Assembly: GCF_007829035.1 (NCBI RefSeq)
Contig: NZ_VIVQ01000001.1
Span: forward strand, 2,170,001-2,234,000
Direction: 5' to 3'
From: Rudaeicoccus suwonensis
GTDB taxonomy: Bacteria; Actinomycetota; Actinomycetes; Actinomycetales; Dermatophilaceae
DNA length: 64,000 bases
Positions within the stretch are counted from its first letter, which is position 1, and every line of letters starts with the position of its first letter. Below, one piece after another: positions 52,616-61,960 of this stretch. The notes beneath the pieces were generated by a model, which had not been told where the DNA came from, made no database searches, and saw only the letters and a list, made by a program, of their open reading frames with translations. Position numbers and translations under genes: made by a program.

Positions 52616-53349
52616 GGCGCGGCGCTCTCGATCAGCACGACCCCGGCGAACCGGCCGGTCGCATGGTCGTCGCGATAGGAGAACAGCCGCTCACTCTCGC
52701 GGGTGCAGCCCGGCACCCAGGTGACCGGCACGTCGCGAGCGGACAACTGCTGCACCACACCTGCAGCCACGTCGATCGCCGGTGTGCCCGTCCAGCTCAC
52801 CGTGCGGCTGGCGGGGCTGACCGATGCCGCGGCGTCCTGCATCTCCCGCGGCACCTCGTAGCAGCGACCGCACACCGAAGGGCCAACAACGGCAACGGGA
52901 CTCGCGGCGCCGAGAGCGCTCATCGCATCGAGAGCGTTGTCGACGATGCGCCCCGTCATACCCGGCCGGCCGGCGTGCACCGCCCCGATGACGCCGGCGT
53001 GCGGGTCGGCGAGCAGCACCGGGGTGCAATCCGCGACGAGCACACAGAGCGCCACGCCGGAGCGGTCGGTGACCATGCCGTCGGCGTCGGGCGAGCTCAG
53101 ATCGGCCGGAAGCACGGCGACTTCAGTGCTGTGGGTCTGGTGCATGAGCACGAATGACGCAGGGTCGACTCCGACAGCGCGGGCGACCCGGGAGCGGTTC
53201 TCGCGGACTCGCTCAGGGTCGTCGCCGACGTGACCGCCGAGGTTGAGGGAGGCCAACGGGCCCTGGCTCACTCCACCGGCGGAATCGGTGAAGCCGAAGG
53301 TGATCGCCGGCTTGCCGGCGACCTCGAGACGGTCCTGCCACCACCACAT
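52612..53349 (-). CDS. pgeF: Laccase-domain / peptidoglycan editing factor family protein
   Basis: A 245-residue protein of the YfiH family: QTHSTEVAVL with His, ADCTPVLLADP with Cys and Asp, and AVHAGRPGMTGRIV. In other bacteria PgeF removes wrong L-Ser-containing muropeptide precursors or acts on purines. It lies directly after ftsZ (41 bases), its usual place, and overlaps the next gene by four bases. Confidence 0.9.
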   Translation of the reverse strand: MWWWQDRLEVAGKPAITFGFTDSAGGVSQGPLASLNLGGHVGDDPERVRENRSRVARAVGVDPASFVLMHQTHSTEVAVLPADLSSPDADGMVTDRSGVALCVLVADCTPVLLADPHAGVIGAVHAGRPGMTGRIVDNALDAMSALGAASPVAVVGPSVCGRCYEVPREMQDAAASVSPASRTVSWTGTPAIDVAAGVVQQLSARDVPVTWVPGCTRESERLFSYRDDHATGRFAGVVLIESAAP

Positions 53350-53390
53350 CGCGGCTCAGCGGGTGGCGTCGGACAGCCGCAACGGCCTGC

Positions 53391-54620
53391 TCACTTCAGG
53401 AAGTCGGGGACGTCCAGGTCTTCGCTGTCGTCGAAGGTGACCTCGCGCGGCGGGCGGCTGCTCGGTGCCTGCTGCACCTGACCCGGTGCGGTGGCCGGAG
53501 CCGGAGCAGCCTCCGGCCGCTGCTGCGGTGCCTGCGCCTCGACCGCCGGTGCGCTCTGGACGGGGGCCTGAGCCTGCGGTGCGTCCTGACGTGGGGTTGC
53601 GGGCTGGGCGGCGGGAGCCTTCGGGCCACCCTGGATCTGCCCGAGCGCGCGGTCGTCGGTGCGCTTGGTGGGTGATCCTCCGTCGAAGCCGGCCGCGATG
53701 ACGGTGACGCGGACCTCGTCCCCGAGGGCGTCGTCGATGACGGCACCGAAGATGATGTTGGCCTCGGGGTGCGCTGCCTCCTGCACAAGACGGGCTGCCT
53801 CGTTGATCTCGAACAGACCCAGGTCGCTGCCACCCTGCACCGACAGCAGCACGCCCTGCGCACCGTCGATGCTGGCTTCCAGCAGCGGAGACGAGATCGC
53901 GAACTCGGCCGCCTGGACGGCGCGGTCCTCGCCACGGGCCGAACCGATGCCCATGAGCGCCGAGCCGGCACCCTGCATGACCGACTTCACGTCGGCGAAG
54001 TCGAGGTTGATCAGACCCGGCGTGGTGATCAGGTCGGTGATGCCCTGGACACCGGACAGCAGCACCTGGTCGGCACTGTGGAAGGCATCGAGCATCGAGA
54101 CGTTGCGGTCGCTGATCGACAGCAGCCGGTCGTTCGGAATGACGATGAGGGTGTCGACCTCGTCGCGCAGGGCGTTGATGCCCAGGTCGGCCTGGTTGGC
54201 GCGGCGGCGACCTTCGAAGGTGAACGGCCGGGTGACCACACCGATGGTCAGCGCGCCCAGGCTCTTGGCGATCTTGGCGACGACCGGAGCGCCACCGGTG
54301 CCGGTGCCGCCACCCTCGCCGGCGGTCACGAACACCATGTCGGCGCCCTTGAGGACCTCCTCGATGTCCTCGGCGTGGTCTTCGGCGGCCTTCTTGCCGA
54401 CCTCGGGGTCGGCGCCTGCGCCGAGGCCACGGGTCAGCTCGCGTCCGACCTCAAGCTTCACGTCAGCGTCACACATCAACAGCGCCTGCGCGTCGGTGTT
54501 GATGGCGATGAACTCCACGCCCTTGAGGCCGACCTCGATCATCCGGTTGATGGCGTTGACGCCACCGCCGCCGATGCCGACGACCTTGATGACAGCGAGG
54601 TAATTCTGCGGAGTTGCCAC
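53391..54620 (-). CDS. ftsZ: Cell division protein FtsZ
   Basis: A 409-residue tubulin-like GTPase. The GTP-binding signature GGGTGTG is at 103-109, with [16 protein letters not shown] at the start and [11 protein letters not shown] for the T7 loop. After residue 320 there is a Pro/Ala/Gln-rich linker, and the conserved C-terminal peptide DLDVPDFLK binds SepF. It starts at GTG 54620. It forms the division ring. Upstream there is no ftsQ; the next upstream coding gene (MauE-like) is on the other strand. Confidence 0.95.
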   Translation of the reverse strand: MATPQNYLAVIKVVGIGGGGVNAINRMIEVGLKGVEFIAINTDAQALLMCDADVKLEVGRELTRGLGAGADPEVGKKAAEDHAEDIEEVLKGADMVFVTAGEGGGTGTGGAPVVAKIAKSLGALTIGVVTRPFTFEGRRRANQADLGINALRDEVDTLIVIPNDRLLSISDRNVSMLDAFHSADQVLLSGVQGITDLITTPGLINLDFADVKSVMQGAGSALMGIGSARGEDRAVQAAEFAISSPLLEASIDGAQGVLLSVQGGSDLGLFEINEAARLVQEAAHPEANIIFGAVIDDALGDEVRVTVIAAGFDGGSPTKRTDDRALGQIQGGPKAPAAQPATPRQDAPQAQAPVQSAPAVEAQAPQQRPEAAPAPATAPGQVQQAPSSRPPREVTFDDSEDLDVPDFLK

Positions 54621-55030
54621 GAGGTTGGAGCCTTTCCGGGGCTAGACGAAGCGTGTCATGACGACGCGGGCCGGACTTGGAGTCGTGGTGCCCATTGCGC
54701 CATCACGTCGATGATCGTTGCTCACCGGCAGTTGCCCTAACCGACACACCGTGCCGACCGACGCTATCCACCCGAGAGCGTTATCCACGGCATCCTACGG
54801 TGGTCGAGGCACTCCTAGCGACTATCAACGTCTCATTGAAGGTGAACCCGTTGACGGGTGTGGCGACAGCCGTTTTCGACGACGGGTGCTCCTGCACCGG
54901 ACGGCCGCAGTCGGTAGCTGCCCGACATACGGCTCGGATACGTAGACTCGACGGCATCCTTGGCACGGCGGCTGGCACGACCCGTGTGAGCCACGGGTGA
55001 GATGACACGTCGGAGCGGAGACGGATAAGC
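54621..55030. other. Divergent intergenic region between ftsZ and the MauE-like gene
   Basis: These 410 bases hold no gene that I can support, although the region is where ftsQ lies in many relatives. It must contain the promoters of ftsZ (minus strand) and of the MauE-like gene (plus strand). I see the dyad ACCCGTG-TGAGC-CACGGGT at 54980-54998, which may be an operator or RNA hairpin, and a GGATACGTAGAC segment before it that could be a -10 region. Nothing else stands out. Confidence 0.6.
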
Positions 55031-56152
55031 GTGCAGTGGTTCGCAGCAGCGTGCACCTGGCTGGTCGGCACCGTGCTCATCGCGAGCGGCACTCTGAAGA
55101 TCGGGACAGCCACGGCCTTCCGGATGTCGCTCACGCGGTTCGGGCTGCCGCAGTTCATCCACCGTGACGAACGCTTCGCGCGGGCCTTCCCTTTTGTCGA
55201 GATCGGGCTCGGACTCGGGACCGTGCTGGTGCCCGCGCCGTGGCACCAGATCTTCACCGTCGCCTCGCTTGCGCTGTATGTCGGGTTCCTGGTCCTGGTC
55301 GTCCGCGTGGTGCGACGCAAGCAGGCCGTCTCGTGCAACTGCTTCGGCGGCATCGGCGACGACTCGGTCGATCGGCGGACGATCGCGCGGAACAGTGCGC
55401 TGGTGCTGCTCGCGGTGATCGCGGTCGTGTTGCACGACTCCCCCGCCAGCGTGCTCGGCGACCGCTCTGCCTGGCTGTATGCCGTTCCGGCCGTCGTCTC
55501 ATGTGCCCTCGCCGTCGGCCTCGTGATCTACCGGGGATTGCGCGACCGCCGACGCAAGGCACGACAAGTGAGGTCGCTGACGGTGACCGATGCCGATGGT
55601 TCGCCGATGCTGATCAGCGAGTTCCAGGATCCGCCGACATATCTGGTGTTCTTCTCCGCCTTCTGCGGATCGTGCTCGGCGTTGGTAGAGGAGTTTCGTT
55701 GGTGGCCGCACGTGACCAACGGCGGTTTCGACGTGCAGCCGGTGTTCATGGGGCCACCGACCGACTACCTCGAGCACCCGGCGTTCGCCGAGGTTGCGCC
55801 ATACGCGTGGTTCGACGTCGACAGGTCCGTCTCGCTAGCGATGGCTGTCTCGGCCACACCGGGCGCGGTGCTGGTGGATGCGGAGCACCCGCTGGGGAAG
55901 AAGATGAGCCTTGGTGCGTACCAGGTGCGTGAACTGGTCGTGGACCAGACCAAGGTCGATGTCGCAGTCGCGGAAAGCGGCAGTGACGCGCTCACGACAG
56001 ACGCGGCCGGGGCCGACGCACGTGCGAGTGACGCTCGCGACGGTGATGTGACCGACGGGGATGCGACCGACAAGGATGCACAGGGCACCGCGTCTGCGAT
56101 GGCTGCGACTGACGATGCCTCGCCGGAGCAGGTCGTTCGAAGCACCACCTGA
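55031..56152 (+). CDS. MauE-like membrane domain plus thioredoxin-like domain protein
   Basis: A 373-residue protein. Residues 1-170 have about five hydrophobic segments with the MauE/DoxX-like beginning (SGTLKIG, RFAFPFVEIGLG type) and the motif SCNCFGG (Cys102, Cys104). Residues 175-300 are a thioredoxin-like fold with FFSAFCGSCSALVEEF (Cys212, Cys215). A low-complexity tail from about 320 is rich in Asp, Ala and Thr. It probably moves electrons or makes disulfides in the envelope. It reads against its dcw neighbours and lies where ftsQ usually lies. The start is GTG 55031. Confidence 0.75.
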   Translation: MQWFAAACTWLVGTVLIASGTLKIGTATAFRMSLTRFGLPQFIHRDERFARAFPFVEIGLGLGTVLVPAPWHQIFTVASLALYVGFLVLVVRVVRRKQAVSCNCFGGIGDDSVDRRTIARNSALVLLAVIAVVLHDSPASVLGDRSAWLYAVPAVVSCALAVGLVIYRGLRDRRRKARQVRSLTVTDADGSPMLISEFQDPPTYLVFFSAFCGSCSALVEEFRWWPHVTNGGFDVQPVFMGPPTDYLEHPAFAEVAPYAWFDVDRSVSLAMAVSATPGAVLVDAEHPLGKKMSLGAYQVRELVVDQTKVDVAVAESGSDALTTDAAGADARASDARDGDVTDGDATDKDAQGTASAMAATDDASPEQVVRSTT

Positions 56153-56171
56153 TGCACCAGCCTTGATGCAC

Positions 56172-56451
56172 ATCGCCGAATCGGCGACTTAGAGATTGCG
56201 CGGGTAGGTGCTCGGTGTGGCGCCCACCGTATCCGCCATCGCCCTCCGTCAGTCGCCGAATCGGCGACGTACGGGTGCCCGGGCTGCCCCGGCACAGCGA
56301 GTGCATGGTCGAGATGACGATTACTTCCCAGTATCGCGACCGCGACCGGAAGTAATCGTCTTTCTAACCACGCCAGCGTTGCTAGCGTGTCGTATGTGGC
56401 GGGTGGCAGTCACCGCACCACGCGAGGGTCCTCATCGCCGCCGAATCGGCG
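56172..56451. repeat. Dispersed intergenic repeat, copy B
   Basis: The same modules as at 10235-10462 recur in the same order: CGCCGAATCGGCG (56174-56186) then CTTAGAGATTGCGCGGGTAG, a second near-palindrome GTCGCCGAATCGGCGAC (56252-56268), the hairpin with 13-bp arms (GACGATTACTTCC 56316-56328 and its complement 56348-56360), and a GAGGGTCCTC tract ending in CGCCGAATCGGCG (56439-56451). It fills almost the whole gap between the convergent MauE-like gene and murC. The hairpin is followed by TTTCT, so it may also act as terminator. Confidence 0.8.
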
Positions 56452-56461
56452 AGTTATCGAG

Positions 56462-57922
56462 TTATCGAAGGTCGGGCCGCGTCGCCAGCGCATCCAGAAT
56501 CTGCGGGCCGAGCGTCGTCACGTCGCCGGCGCCCACCGTCAGGACGAGGTCACCGGGTCGCACCCGTTCGGCGACCGCCCGGAGGGCATCGGCGTGGGTC
56601 GGCGCGTAGACAGCTTCGGCGCCGTCGATCCGATCGGTCACGAGTTCGCCGGTGACACCTGCGACCGGCGCTTCGCGCGCGGCGTAGACATCGAGCACGA
56701 TCGCTACATCAGCAAGGGACAGCGCTTCGGCCAGTCCGGCAGCGGCGTGCTGGGTGCGCGAGTACAGGTGCGGCTGGAAGACGACGATGAGGCGACCACC
56801 GTCACGCAAGGCGAGACCGGTGCGCACCACCGCTTCGACCTTGCCGGGGTTGTGCGCGTAATCGTCGACCACGCGAACTCCGGCCGCGGACCCGCAAGGT
56901 TCGAATCGCCTTGCTGTTCCTTGGAATTCGGCAAGTCCGCCCACGACCGATGCCGGGTCGACCCCGAGGCCGGCACTGAGCGCAAGCACCACCCCCGCGG
57001 CATTGAGCAGGTTGTGCGAGCCCGGCACGCGCAGGCGCAGGGCAAGCCGTTGCCCCTGGTACAGCAGAGTGCCGTGCCAGTCGAAGGCACCACCGCCGTC
57101 GTCGACCAGACGCAGGTCGGCGTCGACGCTCCGCCCGTAGGTCAGCACCCGCGTGCCCGCAGCTCGCATCCGCTCGCCGAGCCCCGCCGAGCCGTCATCG
57201 TCGGCGCAGACGACCAGCAGGCCACCGGGGCGGACGGTGGCGGCAAAATCGGCATACGCCTCGTGCAGCCTCTCGGAACTGCCGTAGAAGTCGAGATGGT
57301 CGTCTCGCACATTGGTCACGATCGCGACGTGCGGGTGGTAGACCAAAAACGAACCGTCGCTCTCATCAGCCTCGACGACGAACGAATCCCCTTCACCGAC
57401 ACCGGCATTCGCCCCAAGGCCGACGATCGGTGCTCCGATCGCGTATGACGGGTCCGCCCCGGCCGCGCGCAAGGCGACCGTCGCCATGGCGCTGGTCGTC
57501 GTCTTGCCGTTGGCACCGGCGACCGCCAGCGCACCACGACCGGCCATCAGCATCCCAAGAGCCTGCGCCCGGTGCAGCACCGGCAACCCGCGCTCCTGCA
57601 GGCGCAGCAATTCCGGATTGTCGGGCGCGATGGCCGAGGAGATGACCACCCAGGCGTCCGCCGGGACCAGGTCCGCTGTAGCGGCGCTCTGACCGATCGT
57701 GACGGTCGCGCCGGCGGCACGAAGGTCGTCCAGCGTTGCGCTGTCGGCGCGGTCGGAGCCGGACACCTCGATGCCGCGCGCCAGCAGCAGCCGGGCGACA
57801 CCGGACATGCCGGAGCCGCCGATGGCGATCAGGTGCGCCCGGCGGACATCGGTGAGAGGCGGCAGTTCCGCGGTGAAATCGAAGCGGGGATTCACCCCGT
57901 CAGGGCAGCTCGCGTCGGTCAC
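56462..57922 (-). CDS. murC: UDP-N-acetylmuramate--L-alanine ligase
   Basis: A 486-residue Mur ligase: IGGSGMSGVARLL (nucleotide-binding region), AVAGANGKTTTSAM (P-loop), EADESDGSFL and DDYAHNPGKVEAV are MurC motifs. It adds L-alanine to UDP-MurNAc in the cytoplasm. It starts at GTG 57922, overlapping murG by four bases, and is the last gene of the left-reading murF-murC run. Its end abuts the repeat. The usual downstream neighbour ftsQ is not present. Confidence 0.95.
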   Translation of the reverse strand: MTDASCPDGVNPRFDFTAELPPLTDVRRAHLIAIGGSGMSGVARLLLARGIEVSGSDRADSATLDDLRAAGATVTIGQSAATADLVPADAWVVISSAIAPDNPELLRLQERGLPVLHRAQALGMLMAGRGALAVAGANGKTTTSAMATVALRAAGADPSYAIGAPIVGLGANAGVGEGDSFVVEADESDGSFLVYHPHVAIVTNVRDDHLDFYGSSERLHEAYADFAATVRPGGLLVVCADDDGSAGLGERMRAAGTRVLTYGRSVDADLRLVDDGGGAFDWHGTLLYQGQRLALRLRVPGSHNLLNAAGVVLALSAGLGVDPASVVGGLAEFQGTARRFEPCGSAAGVRVVDDYAHNPGKVEAVVRTGLALRDGGRLIVVFQPHLYSRTQHAAAGLAEALSLADVAIVLDVYAAREAPVAGVTGELVTDRIDGAEAVYAPTHADALRAVAERVRPGDLVLTVGAGDVTTLGPQILDALATRPDLR

Positions 57923-59127
57923 GATCGCGCCGCCGCCGACACGGCCTCGTGGATCATCGCGACGAGCTTCTCGTCCGCTTCGCCATGACCTTGCGCTCGT
58001 GCAGCCGCACCCATGAGTGCCAGGCGATCGGCGTTCTTGGCCAGTGGAATCACTTGCTGCACAACGTAATCGGCGGTGAAATCGGCATTGTCGACGACGA
58101 TCGCGCCACCTGCATCGACAACGTCGGCACAGTTGAGTCGTTGTTCGCCGTTGCCGATCGGCAGCGGCACGAAGACAGCGGGCAGTCCGATGGAGGCCGT
58201 CTCGCAGACCATGTTCGCGCCGGCGCGCGTGACCACGAGATCGGCTGCGGCGTAACACAATTCCATCCGGTCGGCATACGGCAACACGACGTATGCCGCA
58301 TCTCCCCCGTCAGGCTTCGCGGCCGTCGCACCGGCGTCCGGATCGAACTCCTTGCCGCGACCGGTCACGTGCAGCACCTGCACACCGGCGCTGCGCAACG
58401 CCGCGACCGCGCCGGCGAAGGCCTCGTTGATGCGCGCGGCGCCCAGCGAACCGCCGGTCACGAGAATCGTCGGCATCGCGTCGGTCAGACCGAACTCGCG
58501 CAAGGCCTCCGGACGCAATGCCGCGCGGTCGAGACCGGTGATCTCGTGGCGCAGCGGCATACCGAGCAGACGGGCGCCGGGCAGCTTCGTCGCAGAGAAC
58601 GTCGTGGCGATGAAGGATGTGAAACGTGCGCCCAGGCGCGTCGCGAGACCGGGACGGGCGTTGCCCTCGTGCACCACGATCGGCACGCCCGCACGACGGG
58701 CCGCCAGGAACGCCGGCGGGCAGACATAGCCGCCGAACCCGACCACGACATCGGCTTCCGCGTTGCGCACCACGTCGGTGGCCTGCCGCACCGCGCGACG
58801 AAAGGTCAGAGGGAAGCGCAGCGCCGCGAGGTCGGGGCGACGCGGAAAGGCTGCCTTCGGGATGACCTTGAGGTCGTACCCGCGTTCGGGGACGATCGTC
58901 TCCTCAAGGCCGCCAACCGACCCGACCACGGTGATGCGGACGTCGGGATTTTCGCGGCGCAAGGCATCGGCGGTGGCCAGCAGAGGTGAGATGTGGCCGG
59001 CCGTTCCACCACCGGCGAGGACGACCGAGGTCAGGGCCGCGGCATCCGATGATCGCGCAGGAACGACACCGTCGCCGGATCGAGCACTGCTGTCGGTCCC
59101 ACCGTGCTCAGCTGCGGTGTCGCTCAC
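57919..59127 (-). CDS. murG: Lipid II synthase (UDP-GlcNAc transferase)
   Basis: A 402-residue glycosyltransferase family 28 enzyme with the two glycine-rich loops GGGTAGHISP near the start and VTGGSLGAARINE in the middle, and the C-terminal donor-site stretch RAGANMVCETASIGLPAVFVPLPIG. It adds GlcNAc to lipid I at the membrane. The likely start is GTG 59127 (overlapping ftsW by four bases); the first 35 residues before the first loop are acidic and Ser-rich, longer than in many MurG proteins. A much longer upstream frame runs through ftsW and murD and is not coding. Confidence 0.93.
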   Translation of the reverse strand: MSDTAAEHGGTDSSARSGDGVVPARSSDAAALTSVVLAGGGTAGHISPLLATADALRRENPDVRITVVGSVGGLEETIVPERGYDLKVIPKAAFPRRPDLAALRFPLTFRRAVRQATDVVRNAEADVVVGFGGYVCPPAFLAARRAGVPIVVHEGNARPGLATRLGARFTSFIATTFSATKLPGARLLGMPLRHEITGLDRAALRPEALREFGLTDAMPTILVTGGSLGAARINEAFAGAVAALRSAGVQVLHVTGRGKEFDPDAGATAAKPDGGDAAYVVLPYADRMELCYAAADLVVTRAGANMVCETASIGLPAVFVPLPIGNGEQRLNCADVVDAGGAIVVDNADFTADYVVQQVIPLAKNADRLALMGAAARAQGHGEADEKLVAMIHEAVSAAARS

Positions 59128-60422
59128 CGACGCCCCACCGGCAGGACGGCCAGTGTCCGCTTGACCGCGTTCGGCCGGGCTGCAAGAGCTTCCTTGCACG
59201 CCGGCTCGTTGCGGGCGAACGAGATCAGGATGCCGAGGCCGAGAAGTGAGGTCACCAGCGCCGATCCGCCGGAGGACACCAGCGGCAGCGGAACGCCGAT
59301 GATCGGCAAGAGGCCGGTCACCGAACCGATGTTGATGATGGCCTGAGCGAGGATCCAGGTGATGATGCCGGCGGTCGCGATGCGCACGAAGAAGTCTTTG
59401 CTCGTCACGATCAACCGGTAGCCCGCATAGCCGAGAGCGACATACAGCGCGACGACGGTCAGGGTGCCCGGTAGACCGAGTTCCTCGCCGATGATGGCGA
59501 AGATGAAGTCGTTGTGTGCCTCGGGCAGCCAGGACCACTTCTCGCGACTGGCCCCCAATCCGACGCCCCACCAACCACCGTCCGCCATGGCGTAGAGACC
59601 GTGGACCTTCTGCCAGCAACCCGTCGACTGTGCGTTGGAGCAGGTGCCGAGCCAGGACGACAGTCGCCCGGACCGGTTGGAGTTTGTCGCGACGAAGGCG
59701 GCCGCACCGGCAGCAGCCAGCGCGGCGAAGCCTGCGAAGACGCGCATGCGCACACCGGCCACGAACAAGATGGCGCCCAGGATCGCGGCCAAGACCATCG
59801 TCGTGCCCAGGTCGTGCCCGGCGAGCACCAGGCCGAGCAGGACGATCGCCACGGGAAAGATCAGCGGGATGATCACGTGCCGGGATCGGCCGATGAGCTT
59901 GCGTTTGCGGGTCAGGATGAGCGCTCCGATCAGCACGAGCGCGACTTTGCCGGCCTCGGACGGCTGCATGGTGAACGAGCCGAAACCGATCCAGTTGCGG
60001 TTGCCCTGCACCGTGCGACCGAGCGGGGAGAAGACCAGCATCTCCAGCAGGACGGCACCGATGAACGCCGGCAACGCCAGGACCTTCCAGACACGCACCG
60101 GCATCCGGCTGGCGCACGCGGCGACGATGACGCCGAGCACCGCGAAGATCGCCTGGTTGTTGAACACCGTGTATGGCGATCCGCTGGCTTGGTACGACGT
60201 CACACTCGAGGCGGACAGCACCATGACCAGCCCGAAGGCCACCAGTAGCGAGGTGGCGCCCAGCAGCAGGTAATACGGAGCGACGGGCGACTCGAGTCGT
60301 TCGAGCAGGATGCGCGGTGACAACGGATTGCCGGCCGACTCCTGCATCGAGGCATCTGTGACACGCGGACTCCGCGGTGCTCCGGCAGCGCCGGAGGTCG
60401 CGCGGGTGGTGGTTGCGCTCAC
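59124..60422 (-). CDS. ftsW: Peptidoglycan polymerase FtsW (SEDS family)
   Basis: A 432-residue membrane protein with about ten hydrophobic helices and SEDS motifs: GSPYTVFNNQAIFAV, NRNWIGFGSFTMQPSEAGKVALV, GHDLGTTMV and the late LPIIGVPLPLVSSGGSALV. It polymerises lipid II at the septum with a class B PBP. A 45-residue cytoplasmic N-terminal extension precedes the first helix. It starts at GTG 60422, overlapping murD by four bases. Confidence 0.94.
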   Translation of the reverse strand: MSATTTRATSGAAGAPRSPRVTDASMQESAGNPLSPRILLERLESPVAPYYLLLGATSLLVAFGLVMVLSASSVTSYQASGSPYTVFNNQAIFAVLGVIVAACASRMPVRVWKVLALPAFIGAVLLEMLVFSPLGRTVQGNRNWIGFGSFTMQPSEAGKVALVLIGALILTRKRKLIGRSRHVIIPLIFPVAIVLLGLVLAGHDLGTTMVLAAILGAILFVAGVRMRVFAGFAALAAAGAAAFVATNSNRSGRLSSWLGTCSNAQSTGCWQKVHGLYAMADGGWWGVGLGASREKWSWLPEAHNDFIFAIIGEELGLPGTLTVVALYVALGYAGYRLIVTSKDFFVRIATAGIITWILAQAIINIGSVTGLLPIIGVPLPLVSSGGSALVTSLLGLGILISFARNEPACKEALAARPNAVKRTLAVLPVGRR

Positions 60423-61960
60423 TGCGCGCCGCCGGCCAAGTCGCGCACCGCCGCGGCGAAGGCGTCACCGCGTGCTCCGTAGTTGTCGAACATGTCCATC
60501 GATGCGGCCGCCGGTGCCAGCAGCACCACATCACCTGCTCGTGCGTGCTCGCTCGCTGCGCGGACTGCCTGGGCCATGGCCCCAGTTTCGGTGCTCGAGA
60601 TGTCCACGACCGGGACATCGGGCGCGTGTCGCTGCAACGCCTCGCGCAAAAGGCCACGATCACGGCCGATGAGCACGACCGCGCGCAACCGGGATGCCGC
60701 ATCTCGCACCAGGTCGTCGACGTCGGCGCCCTTGAGCAGGCCTCCGGCGATCCACACCACCGAGTCGAGCCCGGCGATCGACGCCGCAGCCGCACCGGTG
60801 TTGGTGGCCTTGGAGTCGTCGACGTAGCGCACGCCGTCGATGGTGGCGACGGTCGAAACGCGGTGCGGCTGCGGTTGGTAGTCGCGCAGGCCGTCACGCA
60901 CGGCGACCGGACCCACGCCATACGCACGTGACAGCGCACCCGCGGCCAGGGCGTTCGCCACATAGTGCGGAGCCGGCGGGGTGCCGTCCGGGCCGACGAG
61001 GTCGCTGAGGTTGGCGAGTTCGGCGGCATTGCGCTGCCTGTCCGGCACGAACGCGCGGTCGGCCAGGACGTCCTCGACCAGGCCCACCATCGAGGGAGCG
61101 GGGGTCAGCATGGTGAAGCCGACCGCCCGACATCCGTCGACGACTTCGGCGTCCTCGAGCAGGTGTTCGGTCGTGTGGTCCTGGACGTTGTAGATCGCCG
61201 CCACCTGCGTGCGGTCGAAGATGCGACCCTTGACGCGGCGGTACTCCTCGAAGGACCCGTGCCAGTCGAGGTGGTCCGGCGCGACGTTGAGCAGGCACGA
61301 GGCGTATGGCGAGATGCTGCGTGACCAGTGCAATTGGAAGGTCGACAGCTCGACCGCGAGAACGTCATACGGCTCGGGGTGCAGCACGGCCTCAAGGATC
61401 GGCAGCCCGACGTTTCCGGCGGCAGTGGCGCGCAGGCCGGCCGCGCGCAGGATCGACTCCAGCATGGTGACAACGGTCGTCTTGCCGTTGGTGCCGGTCA
61501 CGGTCAGCCAGGGCGCAGCGCCCTCCTTGGCGCGCATCCGCCACGCGAGTTCGACCTCGCCCCAGACCGGGATCTGCGCCGCAGCCGCTGCCTGTAGGAA
61601 GGGGTTGACCGGCGGCACACCCGGCGAAGTGACCACCAGATGGGTGCCCGGCGGCGGGGCGTCCGGCACGTCGTCCCCGAAGATCACTGTTGCGTCGAGC
61701 ACCTGCAGGATCTGCGCACGCTCGAGCATGAGGGGGGTGCTGTCACGGCTGACCACCGTCACGGCCGCGCCGCGTTCGAGCAGCGCGTCGGCCGCCGCGA
61801 AACCGCTGAGACCCAGACCGACGACGACGACCTGCAGACCGGACCAGTCGGCGTCACGGTGCGTCAGCCGGCGCAACCCGCCCTGCGGCTCGTATGCCGG
61901 ATCGACCGGCCACAACTCCCCGTCGGCGGACGGCTGACCCTGCGAGGGGTCGGTCGTCAT
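60419..61960 (-). CDS. murD: UDP-N-acetylmuramoylalanine--D-glutamate ligase
   Basis: A 513-residue Mur ligase: VVVGLGLSGFAAADALLERGA near the start, TVTGTNGKTTVVTM (P-loop), NVAPDHLDWHGSFEEYR and VDDSKATNTGAAAASIAG are MurD motifs. It adds D-glutamate to UDP-MurNAc-L-Ala. An N-terminal extension of about 40 residues precedes the first motif. The start ATG 61960 overlaps mraY by four bases. Confidence 0.95.
   Translation of the reverse strand: MTTDPSQGQPSADGELWPVDPAYEPQGGLRRLTHRDADWSGLQVVVVGLGLSGFAAADALLERGAAVTVVSRDSTPLMLERAQILQVLDATVIFGDDVPDAPPPGTHLVVTSPGVPPVNPFLQAAAAAQIPVWGEVELAWRMRAKEGAAPWLTVTGTNGKTTVVTMLESILRAAGLRATAAGNVGLPILEAVLHPEPYDVLAVELSTFQLHWSRSISPYASCLLNVAPDHLDWHGSFEEYRRVKGRIFDRTQVAAIYNVQDHTTEHLLEDAEVVDGCRAVGFTMLTPAPSMVGLVEDVLADRAFVPDRQRNAAELANLSDLVGPDGTPPAPHYVANALAAGALSRAYGVGPVAVRDGLRDYQPQPHRVSTVATIDGVRYVDDSKATNTGAAAASIAGLDSVVWIAGGLLKGADVDDLVRDAASRLRAVVLIGRDRGLLREALQRHAPDVPVVDISSTETGAMAQAVRAASEHARAGDVVLLAPAAASMDMFDNYGARGDAFAAAVRDLAGGAQ

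Noticed and set aside
56172-56451. Repeated CGCCGAATCGGCG units as a CRISPR array
   Set aside because: Units are palindromic, irregularly spaced and only three in number, with non-uniform spacers and no cas genes.
59128-61029. Long minus-strand frame upstream of murG that would give a 1036-residue protein
   Set aside because: The extra residues run through ftsW and murD in another frame and are Arg/Pro/Ser-rich; MurG proper begins near GTG 59127.
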